From: Planctomycetota bacterium
Lineage (GTDB): Bacteria; Planctomycetota; Planctomycetia; Pirellulales; Pirellulaceae
Assembly: GCA_026692845.1 (NCBI GenBank)
Contig: JAPLNM010000103.1
Location: 1-50,890, forward strand
DNA length: 50,890 bases
Reading direction: 5' to 3'
Shown here piece by piece: positions 7,983 through 17,417 of this stretch (position 1 is its first letter; every line of letters starts with the position of its first letter). Below the pieces are notes generated by a model that was given only the letters and a program-made list of their open reading frames with translations, was not told the DNA's origin and made no database searches. The translations under genes and the position numbers were made by a program.

Positions 7983-9185
7983 ATGATCAATAACTTAATC
8001 AATAGCTTATTCGAGTACTGGCCTGTTCTGTGGCCCGCGCTGGCGGCGATCGGAGTGATCCTTGCCGTCGTGCCATTCCTTGGCCTATACATGACCTTCG
8101 TCGAGCGCAAGATCGCTGCGTACGTTCAAGACCGAGTCGGACCCAACCGAGTCGGACCCTTCGGGCTTTTCCAAGCGATCGCCGACGGAATTAAAATTTT
8201 CCTCAAAGAGCAACTCATCCCCGATCACGTCTTTACGGCTTTGTATTTCCTGGCTCCGGCTTTCAGCTTGATCACGGCCATGTTCGCATTGGTCGTCATG
8301 CCCTTTGGACCTGTGGCAACCGACTACAAAGATGGGTTTCGATTCATCGTGGCACCTGGGATCGATATCGGCATTTTGATGATGCTCGCGATCAGTTCGT
8401 TGTCGGCCTATGGAATCATCGTCGGCGGCTGGGCATCGAACAGCAAGTATTCGATCTATGGCGCGATCCGCTCTTGCGCTCAGTTTATCAGCTACGAGAT
8501 TCCGCTCGGCCTATCGATCCTCGGAGTCATCGCCATTACCGGCTCGCTGAATATCGAAAAAATCGTCGAAGCTCAGTCGGGAAGTCTTTTCGATTGGAAC
8601 GTGTTTTGGCAACCGGTTGCGATGTTGGTGTTCTTTACGGCTGCACTCGCGGAAACCAACCGACTGCCATTTGACTTGCCCGAGTGCGAGCAAGAGCTAG
8701 TCGGGGGATTTCACACCGAATACAGCGGGATCAAATTCGTTCTTTACTTCTTGGCTGAATACACGCACATCGTCACGGTAAGCTTCCTTACCGCCCTACT
8801 GTTTCTCGGCGGCTGGCACTTCCCCGGGCTCCCAGGCCCCTCGGGTGCGTCGACACCGATTCTTTTATTGGGCTTAGGAGTGCTGCTGGCCAAGGTCTCT
8901 TTGGTGGTCTTGGTCATCATTCTTTTGCGTTGGTCTTTGCCCCGATTCCGCTTCGACCAATTGATGGGGTTGGCCTGGAAAGGTCTGATCCCGCTTGGGC
9001 TGGTAAATCTCGTCGGAGTTGCGATCGTGCTGTCGCTCGGACTCCCAAAGCATCTTTTGATTGCTACGGTTATCCTTCCTGTCCTAGGCGCTTATTACAG
9101 TGCCGCGAAGTTCAATGCTTCGACGGCAATACCAAACGCAACGCGACAAGGACTCTCACCCCAAGGAGCGGTCTCGTATGAGTGA
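7983..9185 (+). CDS. nuoH: NADH-quinone oxidoreductase subunit H
   Basis: NuoH (ND1) is the membrane subunit that seals the quinone chamber. Signatures are the VERKIAAYVQDRVGPNRVGP loop after the first helix, the QAIADGIKIFLKE stretch, and the acidic loop ETNRLPFDLPECEQELVGGF. About eight hydrophobic helices follow through 400 residues. ATG 7983 is preferred, with AAGGA 8 bases upstream; a TTG precedes it directly. The C-terminal 40 residues extend beyond the usual end and overlap nuoI by 8 bases. Confidence 0.95.
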   Translation: MINNLINSLFEYWPVLWPALAAIGVILAVVPFLGLYMTFVERKIAAYVQDRVGPNRVGPFGLFQAIADGIKIFLKEQLIPDHVFTALYFLAPAFSLITAMFALVVMPFGPVATDYKDGFRFIVAPGIDIGILMMLAISSLSAYGIIVGGWASNSKYSIYGAIRSCAQFISYEIPLGLSILGVIAITGSLNIEKIVEAQSGSLFDWNVFWQPVAMLVFFTAALAETNRLPFDLPECEQELVGGFHTEYSGIKFVLYFLAEYTHIVTVSFLTALLFLGGWHFPGLPGPSGASTPILLLGLGVLLAKVSLVVLVIILLRWSLPRFRFDQLMGLAWKGLIPLGLVNLVGVAIVLSLGLPKHLLIATVILPVLGAYYSAAKFNASTAIPNATRQGLSPQGAVSYE

Positions 9186-9843
9186 GCCCCAGACAAACGA
9201 AGCCCAGAAGAACGAAGCTCTGAAAAACAAGCCATCGGCCAAGAAATCGGTCAAGTGGGGAGAAGCTCCCAAGTTGACCATCCTGGACGCTTTGTACTTG
9301 CCAGCGATTGTCTCCGGATTGGCTACGGCCGTTCGGCATGCGGTTTCAGGCAAAGCCACCACACGTCAGTACCCAGAGGTCGAGCCGGAGATTCCACCGA
9401 ATTACCGAGGCGTCCATCGTTTGAATCGCGATGAGGCAGGCCGGGTCAAATGCGTGGCCTGCTACATGTGCCAGACGGCTTGCCCAGCCAATTGCATCGA
9501 GATCATCGCCGCGCCGGCCCCGAAGGACGATCCGCACTGGAAAGATCGCGATAAGTTTCCTGCGACTTTTACCATCGATGAATTGCGATGCATCTATTGC
9601 GGAATGTGCGAAGAAGCTTGCCCGGTCGATGCGATCGAACTGACGAGTATTTACGATCTGACGGGTATGACCCGAGAAGAAATGATTTTCGACAAAGAGA
9701 AGCTTTTGTCGGTGTTTGACGAGACGGTCAAAACTGGCCGCGATCCGGTCAGGACCAACCGCGGGAAATTGGGACCGGCCGCCGAATTATCGTCTACGGC
9801 CAAGGATGCTCCGCCCCCGCCTGGCCGCGGAAAATCAGGCTGA
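9178..9843 (+). CDS. nuoI: NADH-quinone oxidoreductase subunit I (clusters N6a/N6b)
   Basis: NuoI carries two 4Fe-4S clusters that pass electrons to N2. The ferredoxin motifs are C92/C95/C98/C102 (CVACYMCQTAC) and C138/C141/C144/C148 (CIYCGMCEEAC), each followed by the Pro and fourth-cluster Cys typical of the family. The start is ATG 9178 with AAGGAG 9 bases upstream, within the end of nuoH. It has a Lys/Asn/Glu-rich N-terminal extension of about 30 residues and a Pro-rich tail. It has 221 residues. Confidence 0.95.
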   Translation: MSEPQTNEAQKNEALKNKPSAKKSVKWGEAPKLTILDALYLPAIVSGLATAVRHAVSGKATTRQYPEVEPEIPPNYRGVHRLNRDEAGRVKCVACYMCQTACPANCIEIIAAPAPKDDPHWKDRDKFPATFTIDELRCIYCGMCEEACPVDAIELTSIYDLTGMTREEMIFDKEKLLSVFDETVKTGRDPVRTNRGKLGPAAELSSTAKDAPPPPGRGKSG

Positions 9844-9878
9844 TTTTTCATCAGACGCATGCCAACGAAGTTCCCCTT

Positions 9879-9910
9879 AGGATGCAATCACCTCAGGATG
9901 CAATCACCTC
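9879..9910. repeat. 16-bp tandem duplication in the nuoI-nuoJ spacer
   Basis: AGGATGCAATCACCTC occurs twice in a row (9879-9894, 9895-9910), followed by a partial third unit. The whole nuoI-nuoJ gap (9844-9961) is the longest inside the operon and holds no gene. I see no promoter that I would defend. Confidence 0.9.
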
Positions 9911-9961
9911 AGATGCAATGACTAGACATTCAATGAATCGAAACGACTTAAGAGGCCAGCA

Positions 9962-10783
9962 GTGAACCCTTTGCCCATAGACCCTAAAAATTTGCCGCTC
10001 GTCAGCGGCGATCCCTTTCAGGGGAATCTTGCTCAGATTCTACTGCTGGTGATTCTTCTTGGGGCCGTCGCGTACTTGCTGCTCCAACACGGGTTGATCA
10101 AGTCGAAAATGATGGCTTGGGCCGGTGCGGGTCTTTTTGCATTCGCCGCCCTGATGGCTTTCACCTCGATTCCGATGCAACTCGATTCGATTGTCCGAAT
10201 GTGTTTTAGCATCCTGGCGGTCGCTGGCGGAGTAGCCTTTGTTACCAACCGAGAGCCTGTCCATGCCGCCTTGGGCTTTGCCACCGCAGTTCTTTCCTCC
10301 TGCGGGGTGATGTTCATGCAGTCGGCTTATTTCATCGCCGCTGCGACCATGATCGTCTATGCCGGTGCGACCATTATCGTCTTCTTGTTCGTGCTGATGT
10401 TCGCTCAAAAAGCCCAACTGCAATGGTACGACGTTCAGTTGACCAGCCCCGTGATCGCCGCGGCGGTGTCCACCAGTTTGCTCCTTGCGATCGCTTGGAG
10501 CGTTTCGGAGTCGGGTGAAATCCTTCCGGTGAAACTCGACCTGACGCGCCCGTATAGCTTGGCTGCACCTGGCCCATCCCCTGGGTTAACGATGCCCCCG
10601 GTCCCCGAAGCGAGCATGACCCAAGAGCAACTCGATGCGTTTGTTCCAGGGAAGACCTCGGGACTTGGGCGATCGATGTTTACCGATTATCTGCTCGCGA
10701 TCGAATTGGCCGGTACCGTCCTTTTAGTAGCCACGATCGGAGCGATGGTCTTGGCTCAAAAACCAGAAAGGGACCTGTCGTGA
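9962..10783 (+). CDS. nuoJ: NADH-quinone oxidoreductase subunit J
   Basis: NuoJ (ND6) is a five-helix membrane subunit. The conserved third-helix region reads AAATMIVYAGATIIVFLFVLMF, covering the family's VYAGAI/VLFLFVIM motif. The start is GTG 9962 with AGAGG 6 bases upstream. At 273 residues it is longer than E. coli NuoJ (184) because of an N-terminal helix and a hydrophilic loop of about 60 residues (ILPVKLDL to LGRSMF) before the last helix. Its stop overlaps the nuoK GTG. Confidence 0.93.
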   Translation: MNPLPIDPKNLPLVSGDPFQGNLAQILLLVILLGAVAYLLLQHGLIKSKMMAWAGAGLFAFAALMAFTSIPMQLDSIVRMCFSILAVAGGVAFVTNREPVHAALGFATAVLSSCGVMFMQSAYFIAAATMIVYAGATIIVFLFVLMFAQKAQLQWYDVQLTSPVIAAAVSTSLLLAIAWSVSESGEILPVKLDLTRPYSLAAPGPSPGLTMPPVPEASMTQEQLDAFVPGKTSGLGRSMFTDYLLAIELAGTVLLVATIGAMVLAQKPERDLS

Positions 10784-11259
10784 GTCACTCCGAAGTCCAA
10801 AACCTCCTCCTTCTAGGAGGGATACTTTTTGCTCTGGGATTGATCGGGTTTCTGTCCCGGCGGTCGTTGATTTTGATGTTCTTGTCTCTAGAAACCATGC
10901 TTTCTGGAGTGAGTCTGAACCTGATCGTCTTCTCGAAATTCCATCAGAACTACCAAGGTCAGATTTTGGCGATCATGGTGCTGACCATCTCGGCATGCGA
11001 GGCGGCAATCGCTCTGGCGATGGTCGTATCGCTGTACCGACGCAAGCCCACCCTTGACGTTCAGGCTTGGGACGATCTGAGCGAGACGATCCTGCCGAAG
11101 TCGACCGAGGGTGACTACCAAGGCCTCGAGCACGAAGAAAATTATCCCAAACTCAGTCCAGCAGGATTGGATCCCTTGGACAGACCGGTCCCTAGTTCCA
11201 TGCAAGCATCTTTAGATCAAGATCAGAAAACCTCTCCCATCGTGTCGGAGGCCAAATAG
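10780..11259 (+). CDS. nuoK: NADH-quinone oxidoreductase subunit K with C-terminal extension
   Basis: NuoK (ND4L) is a three-helix membrane subunit with two buried glutamates needed for proton transfer. Both are visible: FLSLETMLSGVSLNLIVF in helix 2 and ISACEAAIALAMVV in helix 3. The start is GTG 10780, overlapping the end of nuoJ by 4 bases. The core ends near residue 100. A hydrophilic, acidic and Pro/Ser-rich tail of about 58 residues follows, which normal NuoK (about 100 residues) lacks. nuoL starts 2 bases after its stop. Confidence 0.94.
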   Translation: MSHSEVQNLLLLGGILFALGLIGFLSRRSLILMFLSLETMLSGVSLNLIVFSKFHQNYQGQILAIMVLTISACEAAIALAMVVSLYRRKPTLDVQAWDDLSETILPKSTEGDYQGLEHEENYPKLSPAGLDPLDRPVPSSMQASLDQDQKTSPIVSEAK

Positions 11260-11260
11260 C

Positions 11261-13228
11261 GTGCTTAATTTCGAATCACTCGTTTGGCTTATTCCACTTG
11301 CACCCCTAGTAGGCTGCATCGCCTGTACGATCCTGTCGTTCCGTGGTGACAAGCACCTGGCGCATCTTCCTGCGATCGTTTCGTTAGTCATCTCTGCAGC
11401 ATGCGCACTTTTGGTTCTTGTTCAATGGAATGCCGAAGCGTCCGATGCAGGATTTCAGATTGCCGAAGGTTACCGCTATCTAAATATCGGGAATGTGAAC
11501 CTCAGTCTTGCACTCCGCGTCGATACGCTCTGCTTGACACTCCTTTCGGCCGTCACGTCGATCTCGGCGATGATCGCGATCTACTCCAAAGGCTACATGC
11601 ACGGCGACGACGGCTATGCACGCTACTTTGCTGTATTCTGTGGGTTCGTCTTTTCGATGACCATGCTGGTGCTGTCCCATAACTTGTTGATGATGTACGC
11701 TTTTTGGGAAGGCGTCGGGACCTGCAGCTACCTGCTGATCGGTTATTGGTTCCGCAAACCCTCGGCGGCTCGGGCCGCAACCAAAGCGTTTCTGGTCAAC
11801 CGTGTTGCCGATACCGCGTTCCTCTTGGGCATCCTGCTTTTGGCCTATGCGATCGGCCATACCGATGTAGGAGCCTCCCAAAGCTGGTTTGCTCGCCTGG
11901 ACTTTCTAACCATATTTGATGCCGCTCCGGTGCTCGCTGAGAAACACAGTGGACTGCTGTCCATGATCGCTTGGATGCTCATGATCGGTGCGATCGGAAA
12001 GTCCGCTCAGTTCCCGTTCCACGTTTGGTTGCCCGATGCGATGGAAGGACCGACGCCGGTCTCAGCCTTGATCCACGCCGCGACGATGGTCACAGCAGGC
12101 GTCTATCTGATGGCGAGACTCGCTCCGCTGACAGTGCTGACCCCCTCGGTCCTGATCACCGTCGCTTGGCTCGGAGGAATCACATCGCTGATCGCCGCTG
12201 TGATGGCCTTGTACCAAAACGACCTCAAAAGGGTCTTAGCGTATTCGACCGTCAGTCAACTCGGTTATCTCTTTATGGCGCTCGGAACCGGTGCGGTCAA
12301 AGACTTGATGACCGTTGCGGTCGTTGCGGCGATGTTCCACCTGATCACCCACGCTTTCTTCAAAGCCTTGCTGTTTCTCTCAGCGGGCAACGTGATGCAC
12401 GCGATGGGTGACGTGATCGATATGCGAGAGTTTTCAGGACTCAAGGGGGTGCTACCGAAGACCCATATCTTGTTTGCCATCGGAGCTGCGGCCCTCGCGG
12501 GTGTTCCACTCTTGGCAGGCTTCTTCAGCAAAGACTCGGTCCTTGCTGTGCTGCTTGATGCGAGCTCCGATACGATGGTTGGAGGTCACTTTTCTGTCCT
12601 GCTGGGTATCGGTTTTCTGACGGCATTCCTGACGGCGATCTACACGTCCAAAGCTTACTTCAAGACGTTCCATGGTCCGGAAAAGGTGCCTGCGGCCGCA
12701 GGGCACCATGCTCATGATGCCTCCAACATCATGCTCGCCCCGATGGGGGTACTTGCCGTCGGTGCACTCCTAGCAGGAGCTCTGCTAGGTCCCACGGGCA
12801 AGATTTCTGAGTACGTCTCAAAAACACCAGGACTCCATTATCACGAGCACGCCGAGCCTATGTGGCTCTTGGTGGTCTCCTCGCTGATTGCTCTCTCGGG
12901 TGTCTTCGTTGGCTACACCATCAGCCATAAAGCCGCCGCCACCGAGGGCTTGCGAAAGAGCCTTGCGGATTTCGGGCTCAATCGCCTTTATATCGATTGG
13001 TTTTACAACGCAGCGATCGTTCAGCCGATGCTTTCGTTCGCGAAACTTTTGGGTTGGATCGATTCGAATATCATCGGGGCTGTGACCGATGCGGTTGCGG
13101 ATTTGCCGCGAATCTTTGGGCTGGCGGGGCAACGGATCCAGACCGGACGCGTTCCGTCCTACAGCCTCCTGACCGCCATCGGTATCGCATTGGTCGCCAT
13201 TTGGATTGTTACGAGAGCAAGTTGGTAG
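11261..13228 (+). CDS. nuoL: NADH-quinone oxidoreductase subunit L
   Basis: NuoL (ND5) is the distal antiporter-like proton-pumping subunit. Signatures are YAFWEGVGTCSYLLIGYWF (helix-5 glutamate), then GAIGKSAQFPFHVWLPDAME and PTPVSALIHAATMVTAGVYL (Lys and His residues of the proton channel) and KRVLAYSTVSQLGYLFMALG. At 655 residues it is full length, with the lateral-helix C-terminus. The start is GTG 11261 with GGAGG 9 bases upstream. Confidence 0.96.
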   Translation: MLNFESLVWLIPLAPLVGCIACTILSFRGDKHLAHLPAIVSLVISAACALLVLVQWNAEASDAGFQIAEGYRYLNIGNVNLSLALRVDTLCLTLLSAVTSISAMIAIYSKGYMHGDDGYARYFAVFCGFVFSMTMLVLSHNLLMMYAFWEGVGTCSYLLIGYWFRKPSAARAATKAFLVNRVADTAFLLGILLLAYAIGHTDVGASQSWFARLDFLTIFDAAPVLAEKHSGLLSMIAWMLMIGAIGKSAQFPFHVWLPDAMEGPTPVSALIHAATMVTAGVYLMARLAPLTVLTPSVLITVAWLGGITSLIAAVMALYQNDLKRVLAYSTVSQLGYLFMALGTGAVKDLMTVAVVAAMFHLITHAFFKALLFLSAGNVMHAMGDVIDMREFSGLKGVLPKTHILFAIGAAALAGVPLLAGFFSKDSVLAVLLDASSDTMVGGHFSVLLGIGFLTAFLTAIYTSKAYFKTFHGPEKVPAAAGHHAHDASNIMLAPMGVLAVGALLAGALLGPTGKISEYVSKTPGLHYHEHAEPMWLLVVSSLIALSGVFVGYTISHKAAATEGLRKSLADFGLNRLYIDWFYNAAIVQPMLSFAKLLGWIDSNIIGAVTDAVADLPRIFGLAGQRIQTGRVPSYSLLTAIGIALVAIWIVTRASW

Positions 13229-13230
13229 TC

Positions 13231-14880
13231 ATGAATATTTTGATCCCCTTACTGATTCTTGTTCCCTTGGCCTCGGCTTTGGTGATCTTCTTCTCTGGAC
13301 CCAGAGCCAAGGCGATGGTTCCGTTTGGTATCTTCGCTGCGGCCCTAACATTGCTTTTGAGTGTGGGCTTGTGCTTCCAGGTTTACCAAGTCCCTTCGAC
13401 GCCCAGCGACGCTTCGATGTCTGCTCAAGCGACCATACAGCCCAAAGTGACCTTCATCTCCGAAACGCTACGGTTCGTCTTGCCAGTATCGGTTGCAGGC
13501 CAGCCGATTGATTGGCAACTGTCCTTCGGGGCCGACGGTATCTCCGCGTTGATGGTTTTGCTCACGGGCATCATTGGCTTCTTTACTATTTGGCTCGCTA
13601 GCAGCCAAATCCGTGTCAAGACAGAAGCCTACATCGGGCTGCTGCTCGTTGCGATCTCGATGCTCATGGGGGTCTTTCTTTCGATGGACCTACTCTCTTT
13701 TTACATTTTCTTCGAAGCCGTGCTGATCCCCCTGATTCTGCTGATCCATGGCTGGGGGGACGGCAAGAATCCTCAAGCCGCATCCAAGCGATTTTTGTTG
13801 TTCACTTTAGCCGGAAGCATTCCGATGGTCGTCGGATTGATTTCCTTGGCGATGGCTCCGCTGACCAACGGCCAGCCATCGACAGTCGCCTTGAGCGAAC
13901 TCTCAGCGCTTGCGGCCCAAGCTGCCAGCAGTGGCGTTCCGATTGGGAGCAGGGATACTTGGGCTGTCTGGCTGCTCCTGCTAGGATTCGGAATCAAGCT
14001 TGCAATCCTTCCGTTGCACACATGGCTTCCAATGACCTACGCAGCGGCCCATCCGAACACCACGTCATTGATCGCATCGGTGGTAGCCAAGCTTGGACTC
14101 TATGGGCTGCTTCGAATCGTCATTCCATTGACTCCCGTCGCACTGTCGATCGAGGGCCAAATGGTCGTCGGCACCCTCGGTGCAATCGTCATTGTCTACG
14201 GAGCTCTCGTGGCCTTGTCCAAGGAAAACATGCGTGAGGTCCTAGCCTTCAGCTCCCTATCCCACGTGGGTTTCATCACGCTCGGGCTCATGAGCATGAC
14301 GCGCGAGGGACTCGGTGGGGCGGCTCTGCAAATGTTCAATCACGGATTGATCACTGCGGCCATGTTCTGGATCCTTTCGATGCTAGAGCAACGCCACGGT
14401 CCGATCAGCCTGCGAAGCGAAGATCAAGGAATGGCGGCACAGTATCCTAAACTCGCAGTGCTGCTGGTGTTCTTCACTTTGGCAGGAGCAGGGCTCCCAG
14501 GCCTCAACGGCTTCGTCGGCGAGTTCCTGACCTTGTCCGGAATGATGAGAGTATGCACCACACTCGTGGCGATCGCCGTACTAGGTACGGTTCTGGGGGC
14601 TTGGTACGGCCTACGCATCGTCCAACGCTTGCTCTTCGGAGGAAACGGCACACGTCTCGACAAACAAAGTCGCCCCCTAGCGGGCGTGGATCTGAGCGTT
14701 CGGGAATGGGTGCCTTTGGTTGCTGTCGGATTCCTCTGTCTTTACATCGGCTTGTTCCCAATGCGGACGATGAAGCTCTTTCAAGCCGATACCGACCGAT
14801 TGGCCACGTTGTCAGAACCTGTTTCCAAACAAATACATCGTGACATGGATACGCTCATCGTCGAGTCACCCACCCCGTAA
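13231..14880 (+). CDS. nuoM: NADH-quinone oxidoreductase subunit M
   Basis: NuoM (ND4) is an antiporter-like proton-pumping subunit. It contains FYIFFEAVLIPLILLIHGWG (helix-5 Glu), then FGIKLAILPLHTWLPMTYAA and SKENMREVLAFSSLSHVGF. ATG 13231 lies 2 bases after the nuoL stop and starts directly at a hydrophobic helix; the frame is open upstream only inside nuoL. It has 549 residues. A hydrophilic Ser/Ala-rich insert lies between the first helices, at residues ~55-95. Confidence 0.96.
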   Translation: MNILIPLLILVPLASALVIFFSGPRAKAMVPFGIFAAALTLLLSVGLCFQVYQVPSTPSDASMSAQATIQPKVTFISETLRFVLPVSVAGQPIDWQLSFGADGISALMVLLTGIIGFFTIWLASSQIRVKTEAYIGLLLVAISMLMGVFLSMDLLSFYIFFEAVLIPLILLIHGWGDGKNPQAASKRFLLFTLAGSIPMVVGLISLAMAPLTNGQPSTVALSELSALAAQAASSGVPIGSRDTWAVWLLLLGFGIKLAILPLHTWLPMTYAAAHPNTTSLIASVVAKLGLYGLLRIVIPLTPVALSIEGQMVVGTLGAIVIVYGALVALSKENMREVLAFSSLSHVGFITLGLMSMTREGLGGAALQMFNHGLITAAMFWILSMLEQRHGPISLRSEDQGMAAQYPKLAVLLVFFTLAGAGLPGLNGFVGEFLTLSGMMRVCTTLVAIAVLGTVLGAWYGLRIVQRLLFGGNGTRLDKQSRPLAGVDLSVREWVPLVAVGFLCLYIGLFPMRTMKLFQADTDRLATLSEPVSKQIHRDMDTLIVESPTP

Positions 14881-14933
14881 TCCATGATGCACCCCAACAA
14901 AATCAACAAAACGAAAACCAGCGAGGCCCAACT

Positions 14934-16385
14934 GTGGATTTGATGCAAATCACTAAAGCTGCTGCAACCCACCTGACCCCTGAGATCATCCTTTTGATAG
15001 GTGGAACTTTGGTCATGTGCGCCTCGGTCTTGACTCGCAAGCCCCATCGGGAAGACATCTACGCACAACGAAACAACTTTGCAGTCGCATCCCTCGTGTG
15101 CTTGCTAGTTGCTATGGCAGCCCGCTACTGGACCGGTGTCCCTCAGGTCGGTAGTGCAGATCTCGGACTTTTCCGATTTGATGCATCGGCGCTGGCCGCC
15201 GAACGGCTAAGCTTTCTAGGCGGTTTGATCCTCATTTTGATGTCTTGGTCGACTGCACCCAAAGGACGCTTGGCCGAGTACTACGGTTGCCTACTGATCA
15301 TACTGGCTGCCATTCCGATCGTCGGTGCTTCGAACGATTTGGTATCGATGTTCCTCGGGCTGGAGCTGGTAAGTTTCCCGACCTACATCCTTCTTGGGAT
15401 TGTCCGGACTGACAATGCGGGCGCAGAAGCGTCCTTGAAGTATTTTCTCCTGAGCGCCTTTGCGTCGTGTTTCTTCTTGTTGGGATTAAGCTACCTGTAT
15501 GGGTTTTGTGGCTCGACCAACCTGACGGTCATCCAAGGCGCCTTTGGCGAAGGGAAGCGACTGATGGCCTTGGGACTCCTCCTAGCGATCTGCGGACTAT
15601 CGTTCCGGATCACTGCCGTACCGTTCCACTTCTACGCTCCGGATGTCTTCGAGGGAACCAGTGTAACGATGGCCGGTGTGATGAGTTATTTGCCCAAGGT
15701 CGCTGGGTTCGTGGCTCTGATTCGATTGCTCGGAACAGGAACGCTCAGTCAGGGCGCCAGCGGGGTCGTCATTCCCGTCCTTCTGGGATGTGCGGCTCTG
15801 ACGATGTGTGTTGGGAATATTCTTGCGGTGGCCCAAAACAATCTGCGTCGCATGATGGCCTATTCGAGCGTCGCGCACACAGGGTACCTCCTACTTGCAC
15901 TTGTCGCTTTGATCCGCCAGGATGCAAGTCCTGGAGTGATTTACTCCTACTTGGCAGCGTATGCAGCGATGACCCTCGGCTTGTTCGCCTGCCTAGGGGA
16001 AATCGAGGCCGCTGGGGGCAAGTCCCATTTGATCGGGGACCTCTCAGGCATGTTCCAACGCAGACCCGCCGCATCGATCGGTTTGACCGTTGCCTTGATC
16101 AGTTTGATCGGATTACCGTTCACTGCAGGTTTCTGGGCCAAGTTCATGGTGTTCGTCGGAACGGTTGCCGATCGCCAAACCGACTCCGTGAGCATGCTTA
16201 TGGGTGCGTTGATGGCCATCAATGCGGTGATCGCTGCGAGCTATTACTGGCGGATCCTGAGTACCGTTTACTCGAAGAGCGAATCGAATGTTCCGCTGCG
16301 GGTGTTTCGTCCTAGTTTGTTTTTCGCCTACACCATCTGCACGGTCTTGACGATCCTTTGGTTCTTTGTCCCATCGGCCATGTAA
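14934..16385 (+). CDS. nuoN: NADH-quinone oxidoreductase subunit N
   Basis: NuoN (ND2) is the third antiporter-like subunit of the membrane arm. Diagnostic stretches are FLGLELVSFPTYILLG, then FRITAVPFHFYAPDVFEG, MAGVMSYLPKVAG and NLRRMMAYSSVAHTGYLLLA. The start is GTG 14934 with GAGG about 7 bases upstream. It has 483 residues with about 14 hydrophobic helices. It is the last nuo gene, and its TAA overlaps the ATG of the next gene (TAATG). Confidence 0.96.
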   Translation: MDLMQITKAAATHLTPEIILLIGGTLVMCASVLTRKPHREDIYAQRNNFAVASLVCLLVAMAARYWTGVPQVGSADLGLFRFDASALAAERLSFLGGLILILMSWSTAPKGRLAEYYGCLLIILAAIPIVGASNDLVSMFLGLELVSFPTYILLGIVRTDNAGAEASLKYFLLSAFASCFFLLGLSYLYGFCGSTNLTVIQGAFGEGKRLMALGLLLAICGLSFRITAVPFHFYAPDVFEGTSVTMAGVMSYLPKVAGFVALIRLLGTGTLSQGASGVVIPVLLGCAALTMCVGNILAVAQNNLRRMMAYSSVAHTGYLLLALVALIRQDASPGVIYSYLAAYAAMTLGLFACLGEIEAAGGKSHLIGDLSGMFQRRPAASIGLTVALISLIGLPFTAGFWAKFMVFVGTVADRQTDSVSMLMGALMAINAVIAASYYWRILSTVYSKSESNVPLRVFRPSLFFAYTICTVLTILWFFVPSAM

Positions 16386-17380
16386 TGCGCTGGGCCTTTG
16401 TTGGAATAGGTCGTGTTACCCATCGAATGGTCCAAGCCGTCCGGTCGGCTGGCCACGAAGTCGTCTTAGCAGCCGGTCGGGATCCGAAGAAGCTTCGCGA
16501 CTGGCAAGACCACTTCGGTGTGCAGCATGGAACGACCGACTTGAATGCGGCTTGTGAGTCCGAGCAAGTCGATGCGGTTTATGTAGCACTGCCACCCTCC
16601 TTGCATGCTCAATATGCGATTCGCGCGGTCGAATCCGGAAAGCGGGTCCTTTGTGAGAAAGCGCTCACGGTCTCGTTAGACCAAGCCGAAGAGATTCGCC
16701 AAGCGGTAGTACGCACCAAGGTGCCGCTTGTGCATGCGACAGCCTTCCCCCATCATCCCCGTTCGCTTGCAATGCGGAGTGTGATCGAGAGTGGGGAACT
16801 CGGTGAAATTTGCCGTATCAGCGTCGCATGCAGTGTTGGGGGTATTTTAGATCGACGCGATCACCGAATCGACGCGAGTGCTGGAGGCGGTTGCTTGCTC
16901 GACTTGGGTTGGTACTGTGTTTACTCGACGTTATGGTTTACCGGTTTCCGGCCATCGCAGATCGTTTCGATCGGGACCCATGTGGCCAACGAGCCGTCGT
17001 CTGTGTGGTACCAAGTCCAATCCATGGCTAGGCTAGAGTCATCCGGTAAGGAGTATCCCAAGGCAAATCGTTCATTGGTTGCAAGTTGGGATTGCGGTTA
17101 TGAAGCGATGGGTCGCAAGTGGATTGAGATTGCAGGGACGCAGGCGTCCTTGATTTGTGATGATTTCTTAAGGCCTTGGGACATTGAGAAACCAAGGTTT
17201 TGGGTGCATGGGTCCGACGGCAAAGCACGATCGGAACAAGCTGGAGTCGGGATTTCCCAAGAAGCACAGTTGGTTCGATCGTTGTCCAGTTGCACGTTCG
17301 AGGAATCGCTCGAGGCCTTGTCGTTGGCCATCGAAACGCAATCGATCCTCTCTAGGATCGATGCGGATCTTCGCCGCTAG
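16385..17380 (+). CDS. Gfo/Idh/MocA-family oxidoreductase, translationally coupled to nuoN
   Basis: This is an NAD(P)-dependent dehydrogenase of unknown substrate. The N-terminal Rossmann motif is FVGIGRVTHRMV (residues ~4-15), followed by AAGRDPKKL. The family's conserved Lys block reads CEKALTVS, where the usual form is EKP. The C-terminal alpha/beta domain (residues ~125-331) includes GGGCLLDLGWYCV, typical of dihydrodiol-dehydrogenase-like members. ATG 16385 shares one base with the nuoN stop, giving coupled translation. No link to complex I is known to me, so the association may be only positional. Confidence 0.85.
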   Translation: MRWAFVGIGRVTHRMVQAVRSAGHEVVLAAGRDPKKLRDWQDHFGVQHGTTDLNAACESEQVDAVYVALPPSLHAQYAIRAVESGKRVLCEKALTVSLDQAEEIRQAVVRTKVPLVHATAFPHHPRSLAMRSVIESGELGEICRISVACSVGGILDRRDHRIDASAGGGCLLDLGWYCVYSTLWFTGFRPSQIVSIGTHVANEPSSVWYQVQSMARLESSGKEYPKANRSLVASWDCGYEAMGRKWIEIAGTQASLICDDFLRPWDIEKPRFWVHGSDGKARSEQAGVGISQEAQLVRSLSSCTFEESLEALSLAIETQSILSRIDADLRR

Positions 17381-17417
17381 ATTAGCCGCTAGAACCACTC
17401 AGGCGAATCGGTTTTCG

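Noticed and set aside
12997-13230. N-terminal extension of NuoM inside nuoL
   Set aside because: The 78 extra residues are hydrophilic, Arg-rich and read from the nuoL sequence in another frame; NuoM begins at the hydrophobic helix at 13231.
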